Notes under the pieces: model-generated
The model's input: the letters and a program-made list of their open reading frames with translations, nothing else
The model's database searches: none
Told to the model about the DNA's origin: nothing
Position numbers and translations under genes: made by a program
In this document: one piece after another, positions 1 through 8,620 of the stretch
Layout of the letters: each line of letters starts with the position of its first letter
How positions within the stretch are numbered: position 1 is the stretch's first letter
Origin: Methylopila henanensis
GTDB lineage: Bacteria > Pseudomonadota > Alphaproteobacteria > Rhizobiales > Methylopilaceae
Direction of reading: 5' to 3'
NCBI RefSeq assembly: GCF_042681025.1
Contig: NZ_JBHUER010000011.1
Coordinates: forward strand, 1-64,000
DNA length: 64,000 nucleotides

Positions 1-207
1 CGTCGCTTGAAGCGGACCGTGATGTCGGTTTTCGGCTCGGCAGGCGATGTCCGCTTCTGGCGCCCAGACGACGTCACCGGGGGGAGGGTCCGCAGCTGCT
101 TTGCGTGGCGATCGGTCGTTCCGTTACCACCCCCGCCTCTCACTTTGCCCGTAGGGGTGATGAGTTTATGGGTAACCGCTCACGTCTCGCGCGACAGGTG
201 ACCGACA
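1..207. other. Left-edge intergenic stretch, no gene seen
   Basis: Only short, low-quality reading frames occur before the GntR gene. The phrase gtccgcttctgg near 50-60 reappears near 15113-15124, which suggests decayed non-coding or pseudogenic DNA of a kind scattered in this genome. No promoter or RNA can be supported here. Confidence 0.4.
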
Positions 208-966
208 TTGCCATCGAGGCCGAGCGAAGAAACGCGACGGACGCCGTCGTCCTCACGCGAGACCAAGCTGTCGCGGCGCGAGCCCTTCGCGCATCAAATC
301 GCAACCACGCTGCGCGATCGGATCATTCGCGGAGACTTGCCCGCGGGCGGGCGCATCGTCGAGCGTAGCTTGTGCGAAACGCTGGCGGTGTCCAGGACCC
401 CTCTCCGCGAAGCCCTCAAGCTTCTAGAGCTCGAGGGACTGATTGAGCTGTCGCAGAACCGGGGCGCCCGGATCATGTCGTTCACCGCGGAAGAGGCCTC
501 GGATCTATTCGAGGTCATCGCCGGGCTGGAGAGCCTCGCGGCCGAGATCGCGGCGCTGCGGATGAAAACGGCCGATCTTGAAGAGCTCGACGAAATGCAC
601 TCCCGCATGATGGAGCATTACCATAGCCGGGAAAAAGACCCGTATTTCGAGCTCAACAGCGCCATCCACGACAGGATCGTCCGCCTGTCCCGGAATCCGG
701 TTCTGGTCGCCACCCACGCCAACCTAATGCTGCGCGCGCGACGCGGGCGCTACATGGCCATCGTCGATCCGCAGAGGTGGGAGGAGTCGGTGAGCGAGCA
801 CGAGGCGCTCATGGCCGCGCTGCATGCGCGTGACGCGGACGCCGCGCGCCGAGTCTGGAAGCGTCATTTGCTCCGCACCGGCGAAACCGTCTGCGCGGTC
901 CTCGCCGCAGGTGTCCTCGACCCTGCGCAGCTCGACGCCGTCATGGAGCGTACGGCGGCCGTCTGA
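208..966 (+). CDS. GntR-family transcriptional regulator (FadR/FCD subfamily)
   Basis: A 252-aa cytoplasmic DNA-binding regulator. The winged helix covers about residues 26-95 with the family motif VSRTPLREALKLLELEGLI, followed by an all-helical FCD ligand domain (about 105-235) that carries the usual acid and histidine positions (ELNSAIHD, later SEHEALMAAL). The start is a TTG at 208 behind AGGTGA; no in-frame ATG precedes the HTH, so the first 20 or so residues are uncertain. It lies upstream of, and co-oriented with, an amino acid-type ABC importer and two catabolic enzymes, so it probably represses that operon in response to a small carboxylate or related ligand. The ligand is not deducible. 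Confidence 0.85.
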   Translation: MPSRPSEETRRTPSSSRETKLSRREPFAHQIATTLRDRIIRGDLPAGGRIVERSLCETLAVSRTPLREALKLLELEGLIELSQNRGARIMSFTAEEASDLFEVIAGLESLAAEIAALRMKTADLEELDEMHSRMMEHYHSREKDPYFELNSAIHDRIVRLSRNPVLVATHANLMLRARRGRYMAIVDPQRWEESVSEHEALMAALHARDADAARRVWKRHLLRTGETVCAVLAAGVLDPAQLDAVMERTAAV

Positions 967-1300
967 CGCGCAGCCGCATCTAAGGCCTGTCGCCTTTCGC
1001 TTAAATAATAGGCAGCTGCTGCGGATCTCCGGCAGCGTCGGCGGCGTGCGTCATGGCTCCACAGGCCGCCAAGGCTCGCGCCGAGAGGAGGAACGGCGGC
1101 GCCTGCCGCCACGGCGCCCGCCGGCTGTCGGAGAACCCGCCGCAAAGGCGCGCGATTAGGCGAAATCCTGCTCATCTTATGAGCGAAGACAAGCTCGACC
1201 TATCCATCTAAGTTGCTGCATATGCTGATTTAAATCAGATGGAATGCAATCTGATTGTGAGTTGATCCCGCCGCAACGCGTTGAGATAGAAAGCGAAGTC
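967..1300. other. Intergenic region before the ABC operon
   Basis: About 330 bases without a credible gene; reading frames on both strands have no recognisable domain and look like GC-rich shadows. The last 100 bases are AT-rich and hold a palindrome at 1225-1238, so this is where the promoter of the downstream importer operon is expected. Confidence 0.5.
1225..1238. promoter_or_regulatory. 14-bp perfect palindrome, possible GntR operator
   Basis: CTGATTTAAATCAG is a perfect inverted repeat about 63 bases before the substrate-binding protein start, and ATCTGATT recurs at 1250-1257. Its position between the GntR gene and the operon it probably controls suggests an operator. The assignment is inference. 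Confidence 0.4.
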
Positions 1301-2176
1301 ATGTCACCCCGCCTTTCGTCCGTCGGCGCCGCGCGGCGCCGTTTCCTCGGCCTGTCCACCCTGCTCTTCGCGGCGACGGCCCTCCTCCCGCTGACCGGCG
1401 CGCCGGTTCGGGCCGAGCCGCTGACGCTGGACGCCATCAAAGCCGCCGGCGTGGTGAAAGTCGGCGTGGAGGCGGCCTACCGGCCCTTCACCTTCCGCGA
1501 TAAGGGCGAAATCGTCGGTTATGACGTCGACCTCGCCAAGCAGCTCTTCGCCCCGCTGGGAGTGAAGGTGGAGTTCATCGACACGGCTTGGGCCGGCGTC
1601 ATACCTGCGCTTTACGCCGGGAACTTCGATGTGATCATGACCTCGCTCACCTACTCCAAGGAGCGGGTGGCCAAGGTCGGCTATTCCATCCCCTACACCG
1701 AAGCGACGCAGGAAATGCTGATCCGGTCGTCCGACGTCGACACGATCAAGAGCATCGACGGCATGTCCGGTAAGGTGCTCGCCGTGAAGCTCGGCTCTGC
1801 GGGCGACACCATGAAAGCCGCGCTCGACGCGAAACTGAAGGCGAGCGCCGGCAAGGGCTTCTCCGAGGTGAAGGCCTACGACGACCATCCGGCCGCCTAT
1901 CTCGCGCTCGCGCAAGGATCCGTCGACGGCGTCATCAACTCGCTCGCGACGCTCACGCAGGTGCTGAAGGACGCCCCGGGCCGGTACGCCATCGTTCGCG
2001 ACATCGGTCCGCGCAACTGGGCCGGCATCGGCGCCCGGAAGGAAGACACGGCGCTGATCGGCTTCCTCAACGAGCGCATCGAGGCTCTGAAGGCCAACGG
2101 CGAGATCTACAAGCTGCAGGAAAAGTGGTTCGGCACGCAGATGAAGCTGGCCGACAAGGTGCCCGACTTCTCCTAA
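1301..2176 (+). CDS. ABC transporter substrate-binding protein, polar amino acid type
   Basis: A 291-aa periplasmic solute receptor of the SBP_bac_3 family. A twin-arginine-like signal (RRRFLGLSTLLF) and an Ala-rich cleavage region ending near VRAEP precede the mature domain. The body has the family's typical opening (GVVKVGVEAAYRPFTFRDKGEIVGYDVDLAK) and the hinge segment around VIMTSLTYSKERVAKVGYS. A longer frame begins at 1244, but ATG 1301 places the RR motif at the right distance. It captures the substrate for the permease and ATPase encoded directly downstream. Given the amidohydrolase and racemase-like genes, the ligand may be a ring or ureido compound rather than a plain amino acid. 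Confidence 0.85.
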   Translation: MSPRLSSVGAARRRFLGLSTLLFAATALLPLTGAPVRAEPLTLDAIKAAGVVKVGVEAAYRPFTFRDKGEIVGYDVDLAKQLFAPLGVKVEFIDTAWAGVIPALYAGNFDVIMTSLTYSKERVAKVGYSIPYTEATQEMLIRSSDVDTIKSIDGMSGKVLAVKLGSAGDTMKAALDAKLKASAGKGFSEVKAYDDHPAAYLALAQGSVDGVINSLATLTQVLKDAPGRYAIVRDIGPRNWAGIGARKEDTALIGFLNERIEALKANGEIYKLQEKWFGTQMKLADKVPDFS

Positions 2177-2262
2177 TCGCCCGAAGGGGGCGGCGGTGGT
2201 GAGCCGCCTGTCCCGCCTCACCCGACGGGCGTTCCCCGCCAGCCGATCGCGGATGCGATTCA

Positions 2263-2916
2263 ATGACCATAGATTGGGCCGTCGTCGAGATGGCCATCCC
2301 CCTTCTGGCCGAAGGCACGGTGACGACGCTGAGGATCGCGTCGCTCGCGGCGCTGCTCGGCCTCACCGGGGGCGTCGCGCTCGGCCTCGTCTCGCTCGGC
2401 GGATGGCGGTGGGCGCGCTGGCTGGTGCTCGCCTATGTGGATTTCATCCGCGGAACGCCTCTGCTCATCCAGATTTTCATTGTGTTCTTCGGGCTGCCGC
2501 TCATGGGCTGGCGTCCTGGCGAGTTCTGGTCGGGCGTGATCGCGCTCTCGCTCAATTGCGCCGCCTATGTCGCCGAAGTCGTGCGCGGCACGGTGGGCGC
2601 GGTTGAGAAGGGCCAGACCGAAGCCGCCAAGTCGATCGGCATGACGCAGGGCCGGATCCTGCTCTACGTCCTGCTGCCGCAGTCGATCCGGCCCATGATG
2701 CCGGCGTTGACGAACGACGTGATCACCCTCCTCAAGAACACGTCGCTGCTGTCGGTCATCTCGGTCTACGAGCTGACGCGCTCGGGGCAGGCGATCATCG
2801 CCACGCACTTTGCGCCGCTCGAGATCTTCGCTCTTCTCGCCATCTACTATTACGCCATCATCTCCGTGCTTTCGTGGGTCTCGCGGGTGATCGAGCGGCG
2901 GCTCCCAGCCTGGTGA
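2263..2916 (+). CDS. Amino acid-type ABC transporter permease
   Basis: A 217-aa inner-membrane subunit of the HisM/GlnP family. It has about five membrane segments, an early DFIRGTPLLIQIFIVFFGLP stretch diagnostic of the family, and the EAA loop EAAKSIGMTQGRILLYVLLPQ that contacts the ATPase. Only one permease gene is present, so the channel is presumably a homodimer. It follows the substrate-binding protein by 86 bases, and the ATPase gene begins 5 bases after its stop, so the three are one operon. Confidence 0.88.
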   Translation: MTIDWAVVEMAIPLLAEGTVTTLRIASLAALLGLTGGVALGLVSLGGWRWARWLVLAYVDFIRGTPLLIQIFIVFFGLPLMGWRPGEFWSGVIALSLNCAAYVAEVVRGTVGAVEKGQTEAAKSIGMTQGRILLYVLLPQSIRPMMPALTNDVITLLKNTSLLSVISVYELTRSGQAIIATHFAPLEIFALLAIYYYAIISVLSWVSRVIERRLPAW

Positions 2917-2921
2917 TCGCC

Positions 2922-3737
2922 ATGCCCCTCGAAACGAGAACCGATCCCTCAAGGCCTGCCAGCGAAAAGCCGTTGCTCTCGGTGCGGGGACTGCGCAAAC
3001 GGTACGGCGAGCGCGAGATCCTCAAGGGCATCTCGTTCGACGTCATGGCGGGGCAGACGATGGTGCTGATCGGGCCTTCCGGCTCCGGCAAGACCACGGT
3101 GCTGCGCTGCCTGAACCATCTGGAGACGCCAGACGCCGGCACGATCGAGCTCACGGGCGAACCGATCGGCGGCGCCTATGTGGGCGAAGCGGCTCGCTGG
3201 ACGCCGCTGACCGAGTCTCAGCTCGCTCTTCAGCGGCGCAAGTTCGGCTTCGTGTTCCAGCGCTTCAATCTGTTCCCGCACCTCACCGCGGCGCAGAACG
3301 TGGCGATTGGTCCGAGAAAGGTGCTCGGCTTGTCGCGCGAGGCGGCCGAAGCGCGCGCGGCGGAGCAGCTCGCCCGCGTAAGCCTCGCCGAGCACATGCA
3401 CAAGCGCCCCTCGCAGCTCTCGGGCGGCCAGCAGCAGCGAGTCGCCATCGCCCGCGCGCTGGCTATGGACCCACGCCTCATCCTGTTCGACGAGCCGACC
3501 TCCGCGCTCGATCCCGAGCTGGTCCACGAAGTCCTTAACGTCATGGGCGCTCTGGCGCGCGAAGGCATGACCATGATCGTGGTCACCCACGAGATGAGCT
3601 TCGCGCGGCGCGTCGCCGACACGCTGATCTTCATGGCCGACGGCCATATCGTCGAGCAGGGCTCGCCCGAGACCGTGTTCTCCGCTCCGCAAGAGGAGAA
3701 GACGCAGCGCTTCCTCTCCCACATTCTGAATCGATAG
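2922..3737 (+). CDS. Amino acid-type ABC transporter ATP-binding protein
   Basis: A 271-aa ATPase that powers the upstream permease. It has Walker A GPSGSGKTT, a Q-loop around FVFQRFNLFPHLTAAQNV, signature LSGGQQQR and Walker B LILFDEPTSALD followed by the switch histidine in VVTHEMSFARRV, all intact. ATG 2922 is chosen over an upstream in-frame start at 2874 because the latter lies deep inside the permease gene. A segment between Walker A and the Q-loop (about residues 75-100, containing GGAYVGEAARWTPLTES) is somewhat longer than in GlnQ, as in some opine/histidine-type ATPases. Confidence 0.9.
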   Translation: MPLETRTDPSRPASEKPLLSVRGLRKRYGEREILKGISFDVMAGQTMVLIGPSGSGKTTVLRCLNHLETPDAGTIELTGEPIGGAYVGEAARWTPLTESQLALQRRKFGFVFQRFNLFPHLTAAQNVAIGPRKVLGLSREAAEARAAEQLARVSLAEHMHKRPSQLSGGQQQRVAIARALAMDPRLILFDEPTSALDPELVHEVLNVMGALAREGMTMIVVTHEMSFARRVADTLIFMADGHIVEQGSPETVFSAPQEEKTQRFLSHILNR

Positions 3738-3741
3738 CGCC

Positions 3742-5091
3742 ATGTCCGAGCCGCTCTACGATCTGGTCATCACCGGCGCCACGGTCCTCACGGGGGCGCC
3801 GGCGTCGCACGCCATCGACGACGCCGTGATCGCGATTTCGGACGGCCGCTTCGCGCGGATCGAAGCCGCGACCAGGGACGCCGCGCCGCTCCGCGCCCGC
3901 CGCAGCCTTCATCTTCCCGGCCGTGTCGTCACGCCGGGCCTGATCAACGTGCACACGCACGCCAACCTCAGCATGGTGCGCGGCGTCGCGGAGGATCTGG
4001 GCTTCGCGCCGGCCTACACGCCCGGCATTCCGCAGGGGCACATGGTCACGCCGGACGAGGCCTACGCCATCGCCCGGCTCGGCGCGTTGGAGGCGCTGCT
4101 GTTCGGCTCAACGCTGATCAACGACACCTTCGTGCACGCCGATGTCGTCACGCCCGCCATGGCGGACGTCGGCCTCCGGGTGTGGTCGTGCGGCCGCATT
4201 CACGACGTCGATTTCTCCGGCGTCTCGGTGGGGCGCTGGGATCATGTCGACGCTATCGGCGACACGACGCTTGGCGAGGCGATCGCGCTGGCGGAGCGCT
4301 ACGAGGGTAAGAGCGGCGGCCGCATCGGGGTGCAACTCGCCGCGCATGCGCCGGACACGTGCTCGACGCCCTTCCTGCGGCGCATCGCGCGGGCCGCGGA
4401 GGACACCGGGCTGCGCGTGACGACCCATCTCTCGCAGAGCAAGGTCGAGCTTGCACGGATCCGCGAGCGCGACGGCATTAGCCCGCCCGAGCTGCTGGAC
4501 GAGGTCGGCCTGCTGAACGCCCGGCTGACCGCAGCGCATTGCATCCACGTCAGCGACGGCGACATCGCCCGCATCGGGAGAGCCGGCGTCCATGTCGCCC
4601 ACATCGCCAAGGGCAACGCGACCGGGGGCACGATCGCCCCGACGCACAGGCTGCGCGCCGCAGGGGCCAAGCTCACGCTCGGCACCGACAACATGCACGC
4701 CGACATGGTGGAGGTGATGCGCTGGGCGCTCGCGGTCGGTCGCATCCAGCTCGGCGCGGTCACGCCCGACTGGCAGCCCGAGACCGTGTTCGAGATGGCG
4801 ACGCTCGCGGGCGCGCGCGCCATGGGGCTCGAGGACGAGATCGGCAGCATCGAGATCGGCAAGCAAGCGGACTTCGTCGCCTTCGATTTCCGTCGCCCGC
4901 ATCTCACGCCGAGGACCAACGCCCTCGGCAACCTCGTCCACGTGGCGCAGGGTCGCGATGTCGAGGTCGTGGCCGTAGACGGCGAATTGATGGTCGAGGA
5001 CGGAAAGCCGACCCGAGTGGACGCAGACGCCGTTCGTCGTGACGCCGCCCGCGCCATCGAGGCGCTGTGGACCCGGGCGCGCGGGGGCTGA
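3742..5091 (+). CDS. Amidohydrolase, cytosine deaminase / TRZ-ATZ chlorohydrolase family
   Basis: A 449-aa cytoplasmic metal-dependent hydrolase with a TIM-barrel core and flanking beta sandwich. The metal ligands of the family are all visible: HxH in LINVHTHANL, His in VTTHLSQS, His in AAHCIHVS and Asp in LGTDNMHADM. Members deaminate or hydrolyse C-N bonds of ring compounds such as cytosine, hydroxyatrazine or isoxanthopterin. It starts 4 bases after the ABC ATPase and ends 4 bases before the racemase-like gene, so it probably acts on the imported compound. The exact substrate cannot be read from the sequence. Confidence 0.85.
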   Translation: MSEPLYDLVITGATVLTGAPASHAIDDAVIAISDGRFARIEAATRDAAPLRARRSLHLPGRVVTPGLINVHTHANLSMVRGVAEDLGFAPAYTPGIPQGHMVTPDEAYAIARLGALEALLFGSTLINDTFVHADVVTPAMADVGLRVWSCGRIHDVDFSGVSVGRWDHVDAIGDTTLGEAIALAERYEGKSGGRIGVQLAAHAPDTCSTPFLRRIARAAEDTGLRVTTHLSQSKVELARIRERDGISPPELLDEVGLLNARLTAAHCIHVSDGDIARIGRAGVHVAHIAKGNATGGTIAPTHRLRAAGAKLTLGTDNMHADMVEVMRWALAVGRIQLGAVTPDWQPETVFEMATLAGARAMGLEDEIGSIEIGKQADFVAFDFRRPHLTPRTNALGNLVHVAQGRDVEVVAVDGELMVEDGKPTRVDADAVRRDAARAIEALWTRARGG

Positions 5092-5095
5092 GCGG

Positions 5096-5845
5096 ATGCG
5101 CATTCTCCTGATCAATCCCAACACCTCGGTTGCGATGACGGAACGCATGGTGGCGAGCGCCTCGCGTTCCCTGGCGCCGGACGTCGAGCTGGTCGCCCTG
5201 ACGGCGCCGCACGGCATGCCCTACATCGCCAGCCGCGCGGAATCGGTGATCGCCGGCGCGGCGACCCTGGAGATGATCGCCGCGCACCAGAGCGGCGTGG
5301 ACGCCGTCGTGATCGCAGCGTTCGGCGACCCTGGGCTGATTGCGGCGCGAGAGCTGTTCGACCTCCCCGTGACCGCCATGGCGGAAGCCGCGATGCTCAC
5401 GGCGTGCATGCTCGCGCAGCGGTTCTCGATCGTGACCTTCTCGCCCACGCTCACCGCGTGGTACGAAGACGCCGTCGCGCTCTGCGGCCTCCGTGGCCGC
5501 TGCGCCGGCATCCGCGTGCCGGACGTTTCGTTCTCCTCGATCAACGACGTCCAGAGTGAACTCGAGGCCCAGCTGGTCGAGCTGTGTCTGCGCTCGATCG
5601 AGACCGACAAGGCGGACGCCGTCATCCTCGCAGGCGCCCCGCTGACCGGCTTCGCCGCCAAAGTCGCGTCGCGCGTTCCCGTTCCGCTGATTGATCCTCT
5701 GGACGCCGCCATCGGCCAAGCGACGCTGCTCGCTCGCCTTCAGACGACCCCGGCGCGCGCGGGGCGTTTCGCACGGCCCCCAGCGAAACCCGGAACAGGA
5801 TTGACGCGGGCGCTTGGGGCCTGGATCGAGCATCGCTCCGTGTGA
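5096..5845 (+). CDS. Aspartate/glutamate/hydantoin racemase-family protein lacking both usual cysteines
   Basis: A 249-aa protein that opens with MRILLINPNTSVAMTERM, the signature of the HyuE/HpxA-type racemases. In hydantoin racemases one catalytic Cys sits in IACFxDPGL and the second in a GC(A/T)GM loop. Here the first reads VIAAFGDPGL and the second VILAGAPLTGFA, so both positions lack Cys. A two-base racemase mechanism is therefore doubtful, and the protein may be an isomerase or decarboxylase relative, or inactive. ATG 5096 is just after the amidohydrolase stop; an upstream frame from 5039 is rejected because it overlaps that gene. It is the last gene of the operon. Confidence 0.75.
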   Translation: MRILLINPNTSVAMTERMVASASRSLAPDVELVALTAPHGMPYIASRAESVIAGAATLEMIAAHQSGVDAVVIAAFGDPGLIAARELFDLPVTAMAEAAMLTACMLAQRFSIVTFSPTLTAWYEDAVALCGLRGRCAGIRVPDVSFSSINDVQSELEAQLVELCLRSIETDKADAVILAGAPLTGFAAKVASRVPVPLIDPLDAAIGQATLLARLQTTPARAGRFARPPAKPGTGLTRALGAWIEHRSV

Positions 5846-5897
5846 GCTTGGCGCGTACGACCGACCGTCACGTCGAAGCTGGGGCAACACCTTGGGA

Positions 5898-6473
5898 TCA
5901 GGTGTGCCGCAGTCGCTCGCTCAGCGCTTTTCGCGTCAAATCCTCAAGGAAGTTGAGAAAGTCTCGGGCCCGGCCCGAGGCTTTCTCAATCTCTCTATCG
6001 GCCGCCGCCGTCAGCGTGGCAGCGTGAAGGCGGGCCGCCTCCTCAAAGACATCCTGATCTTCGATGTAGGCGTACCAGAAGCGGCGCGAAAGCCCGTGCA
6101 GGGCGCCTATGGAGCCCGCGAGAATGGCGTTGTGCGCCGCCTGCGCCAGCAGTTCGTGGATCGCGCGGTTGGCGCGCAGGAACGCTCCGCGGTCCCGGTC
6201 GGCGGCAGCCGCGGTGATCTCGGCGGCTAGTTCAATCATCCGGTCGCGCTGGCTAACCACCGCGCGATCCGCGGCCAGCCGAACCATCAGGTCCTCCAAC
6301 GGCCGTCTCACCTCAAGCAGTTCGAACTGGCGAAAGACGTCGATGGTCGAGACCTGCACGCCGCGGCTCGGATGGACTTCGATATAGCCCTCGATCCGCA
6401 GGCGCTGCAGCGCCTCGCGCACTGGCGTGCGGCCGCAGTGGATCTCGTCCGCCAGTGGCTTCTCGGAGATCAT
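5898..6473 (-). CDS. GntR-family regulator, N-terminus apparently frameshifted
   Basis: The intact frame gives 191 aa with the second half of a GntR winged helix (GRTPVREALQRLRIEGYIEV) and a complete FCD domain, but it begins inside the HTH. Read in frame upstream, the next residues are LKPGA, as expected for the family, and then a TGA. The preceding HTH helix (about VRELALLADM) continues in another frame up to about 6570. A one-base indel near 6485 would therefore explain the truncation. The missing segment is needed for DNA binding, so the gene is either a pseudogene or a sequencing error. It lies directly after the flavin reductase and may have regulated that operon. Confidence 0.6.
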   Translation of the reverse strand: MISEKPLADEIHCGRTPVREALQRLRIEGYIEVHPSRGVQVSTIDVFRQFELLEVRRPLEDLMVRLAADRAVVSQRDRMIELAAEITAAAADRDRGAFLRANRAIHELLAQAAHNAILAGSIGALHGLSRRFWYAYIEDQDVFEEAARLHAATLTAAADREIEKASGRARDFLNFLEDLTRKALSERLRHT

Positions 6474-6577
6474 CGCGCCCGGCTTCAGTCATGTCGGCGA
6501 GCAGCGCCAACTCGCGAACCGAGAAGTCGCTGGGGAACTCTTCGCGTTCATCGACACGCTCTGCGCGGACTAACCTT

Positions 6578-7090
6578 TCAGAGCGGCTTCAGGCCGTGGA
6601 ACGCCGCGTCCCCATAGACGAGCGGCGAGCCCTCGTCGGTCTCGGCGTGCAGCACTCGGGCAACGAAGATCGTGTGGGTGCCCTCGTCGTGGCGGCTCTC
6701 CAGCACGCAGTCGAGTTGCGCCGCGCAGCCTTCGATCAGCGGACAGCCGCTCGCCCCGATGCGATGCGGGACGGTGTCGAAGGATTTGCCGTCGCGGCCG
6801 GCGAAATAGGTCGCCAGATCGCTCTGTTCCTCACTGAGGAAATTGAGCGCGAACGCGCCGCCGCGCGAGACGACGCCATGCGAGGCGCTCGACCGGTTCA
6901 TCACGACTAGCACCAGAGGCGGCTCGGCGCTGACGCTGCAGACTGCGGTCGCGGTCATACCGTTGACGGTCCCGCCATGGCGGCTCGTCACCACCGTGAC
7001 GCCCGCCGCAAGGCGCCGCATCGCAGCCTTGAAGGCGGCCGGATCGGCGTCGGACTCCGGCGCGGGTGGCATCGTGGCGGCGGCGCTCAC
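6578..7090 (-). CDS. Flavin reductase, HpaC/NtaB-like
   Basis: A 170-aa FMN-binding split-barrel protein (MRRLAAGVTVVTSRHGGTVNGMTATAVCSVSAEPPLVLVVMN), the standard reductase partner of two-component FMN monooxygenases. It supplies reduced FMN by diffusion. The GTG start at 7090 overlaps the monooxygenase stop in a GTGA arrangement, so translation is coupled. A longer frame reaching 7315 runs inside the monooxygenase gene and is rejected. Residues GTHTIFVARVLHAE near the C-terminus are typical of the family. Confidence 0.85.
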   Translation of the reverse strand: MSAAATMPPAPESDADPAAFKAAMRRLAAGVTVVTSRHGGTVNGMTATAVCSVSAEPPLVLVVMNRSSASHGVVSRGGAFALNFLSEEQSDLATYFAGRDGKSFDTVPHRIGASGCPLIEGCAAQLDCVLESRHDEGTHTIFVARVLHAETDEGSPLVYGDAAFHGLKPL

Positions 7091-8418
7091 GTACGCGCCT
7101 CCAAGGTTCCGAGACGCTCGCGGAGCGACCGGGCGTCGTACGACGTGCGGGCGCGGCCGCGCGCCTGGAGGATCGGCACGACCTTGTGGACGAAGTCCTC
7201 GAAAGTGTCGGGCAGAAAGGCGGGCGAAATGACGAAGCCGTCTGCCGCCCCGGAATCCACGATCGCCATCAGCTCGTCCGCAACGTCCTGCGCGGTGCCG
7301 ACGACGCGCGGGCACATGACGCCGCGGCCATAGATCTTGCCCGCGTCCGCGATCGTCATCGAGCCGTCGCCCGCGATCGAGCGCAGCGCCGCGAGATTGC
7401 CCTGGCTGCCGGTGTCCGCGATCTCGTCGATGGTGGCGTCGAGCGGCAGCGCGCCGAAATCCGCGTTGGCGTGGGCCGCGAGCGTCGAGAGGCCGACGCG
7501 CGGGTCGATCAGGCTGTCGTGCAGGTCGCGCTTGGCTTCCGCCTCCTCGCGCGTCTCGCCGATGAAGGGCATCATGGCCATCATCACCTTGGCGGCGTCG
7601 GGCGCGCGGCCGGCGCTTTCGAGCGCGGCGCGGACGTCCCTTGTGAAGGCCGTCATGCGCGCCATGCTCGGCTGCAGCGCGAAGATCACCTCCGACCAGC
7701 GCGCCGCGAACGCCTTTCCGCGGCCCGACGAGCCGGCTTGGATGATGAGCGGGCGGCCCTGCGGCGAGCGCGGAATGTTCAGTGGTCCACGCGCCTGGAA
7801 CCAGCGACCCTTGTGGTTGGCGTAGCGGACCTTCGCCGGATCGGCGTAGACGCCGCCGGCGCGGTCGAGCACGAGAGCGTCCGGCTCCCAGCTGTCCCAG
7901 AGTTTGAACGCCACCTCCATGAATTCGTCGGCGCGGTCGTAGCGCTCGTCATGAGAAAGATGAGGCACGTCGCCGAAGTTGAGCGCCTCGCCGTCGTTCA
8001 TCGAGGTCACGACGTTCCAGGCTGCGCGCCCGGACGAGATATGGTCGAGTGTCGCGAACTCCCGTGCGATGTTGAACGGCGCGTCATAGGTGGTGGAGCG
8101 CGTGGCCCCCAGGCCCAGATGCTCCGTCACCGCCGCCATCGCGCCTAGGATCGGCAACGGATCCATGCGGGTCGCGTCCTGGTCGCCAAGCCTTAAACCC
8201 ATTTCGTGGCTGTCGCCGTAGCGGTCCGCGATGGCGAGCCGGTCGGCGAAGAACACGAAATCGAAGAAGCCGCGCTCCAGCGTCCTCGCGATGCCGGCGT
8301 AATGCGCGAGGCTCAGGAACGGCGTCTCATGGGCCGGATTGCGCCAAATCGCGTGGCTGTGGACCACCGGCCCGGCCACGAGAAATCCGCAGAAGTGGAT
8401 CGGCTTTGACTGCGTCAT
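7087..8418 (-). CDS. LLM-class FMN-dependent monooxygenase, NtaA/SnaA/DszA family
   Basis: A 443-aa TIM-barrel monooxygenase that uses FMNH2 from the downstream reductase. Family landmarks include TLERGFFDFVFFADRLAI near the start, TLDHISSGRAAWNVVTSMNDGEALNFG in the middle and the substrate-loop region LIIQAGSSGRGKAFAARWSEVIF. Relatives cleave nitrilotriacetate, EDTA, dibenzothiophene sulfone or small organosulfur compounds, so the substrate here is open. A LysR-type site shared with the lysR promoter lies about 100 bases upstream. It is followed by the flavin reductase and a GntR gene on the same strand. Confidence 0.85.
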   Translation of the reverse strand: MTQSKPIHFCGFLVAGPVVHSHAIWRNPAHETPFLSLAHYAGIARTLERGFFDFVFFADRLAIADRYGDSHEMGLRLGDQDATRMDPLPILGAMAAVTEHLGLGATRSTTYDAPFNIAREFATLDHISSGRAAWNVVTSMNDGEALNFGDVPHLSHDERYDRADEFMEVAFKLWDSWEPDALVLDRAGGVYADPAKVRYANHKGRWFQARGPLNIPRSPQGRPLIIQAGSSGRGKAFAARWSEVIFALQPSMARMTAFTRDVRAALESAGRAPDAAKVMMAMMPFIGETREEAEAKRDLHDSLIDPRVGLSTLAAHANADFGALPLDATIDEIADTGSQGNLAALRSIAGDGSMTIADAGKIYGRGVMCPRVVGTAQDVADELMAIVDSGAADGFVISPAFLPDTFEDFVHKVVPILQARGRARTSYDARSLRERLGTLEART

Positions 8419-8517
8419 TTACGCCTCTTGTAGGCCTTTTAGTTTCGTCGCCGCGCTTGTTCTCGATCGTGCGGATCGAACAATCTTCGAAATATTAGTA
8501 ATCGCATCGCGCAAAGA

Positions 8518-8546
8518 CAAATTTATATTGTTTTGCAGAAAGCGAA
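8518..8546. promoter_or_regulatory. Putative LysR-type site upstream of the monooxygenase
   Basis: This 29-bp stretch matches 13957-13985 at 26 positions. Both contain AAATTTATATTG followed by an imperfect TTGYTTTG / CAAAGCRA inverted repeat. Here it lies 100 bases before the monooxygenase start. Shared sequence at two unrelated promoters, one of them belonging to a lysR gene, points to a common regulator. Confidence 0.6.
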
Positions 8547-8620
8547 GTTTTGCTTATGAGGCGCGGCGTATAGGCATGCGCCGCGAGCTCCGCCACGTGA
8601 CTTCGGAAACGCGGCCGACC

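Noticed and set aside
7..201. Short frame at the left edge as a gene
   Set aside because: No conserved motif, Pro- and Arg-rich composition, no ribosome-binding site; it overlaps other frames equally poor.
824..1175. Overlapping 103- and 111-codon frames in the gap after the GntR gene
   Set aside because: Both are GC-rich shadows on opposite strands of the same DNA, with no domain and no ribosome-binding site.
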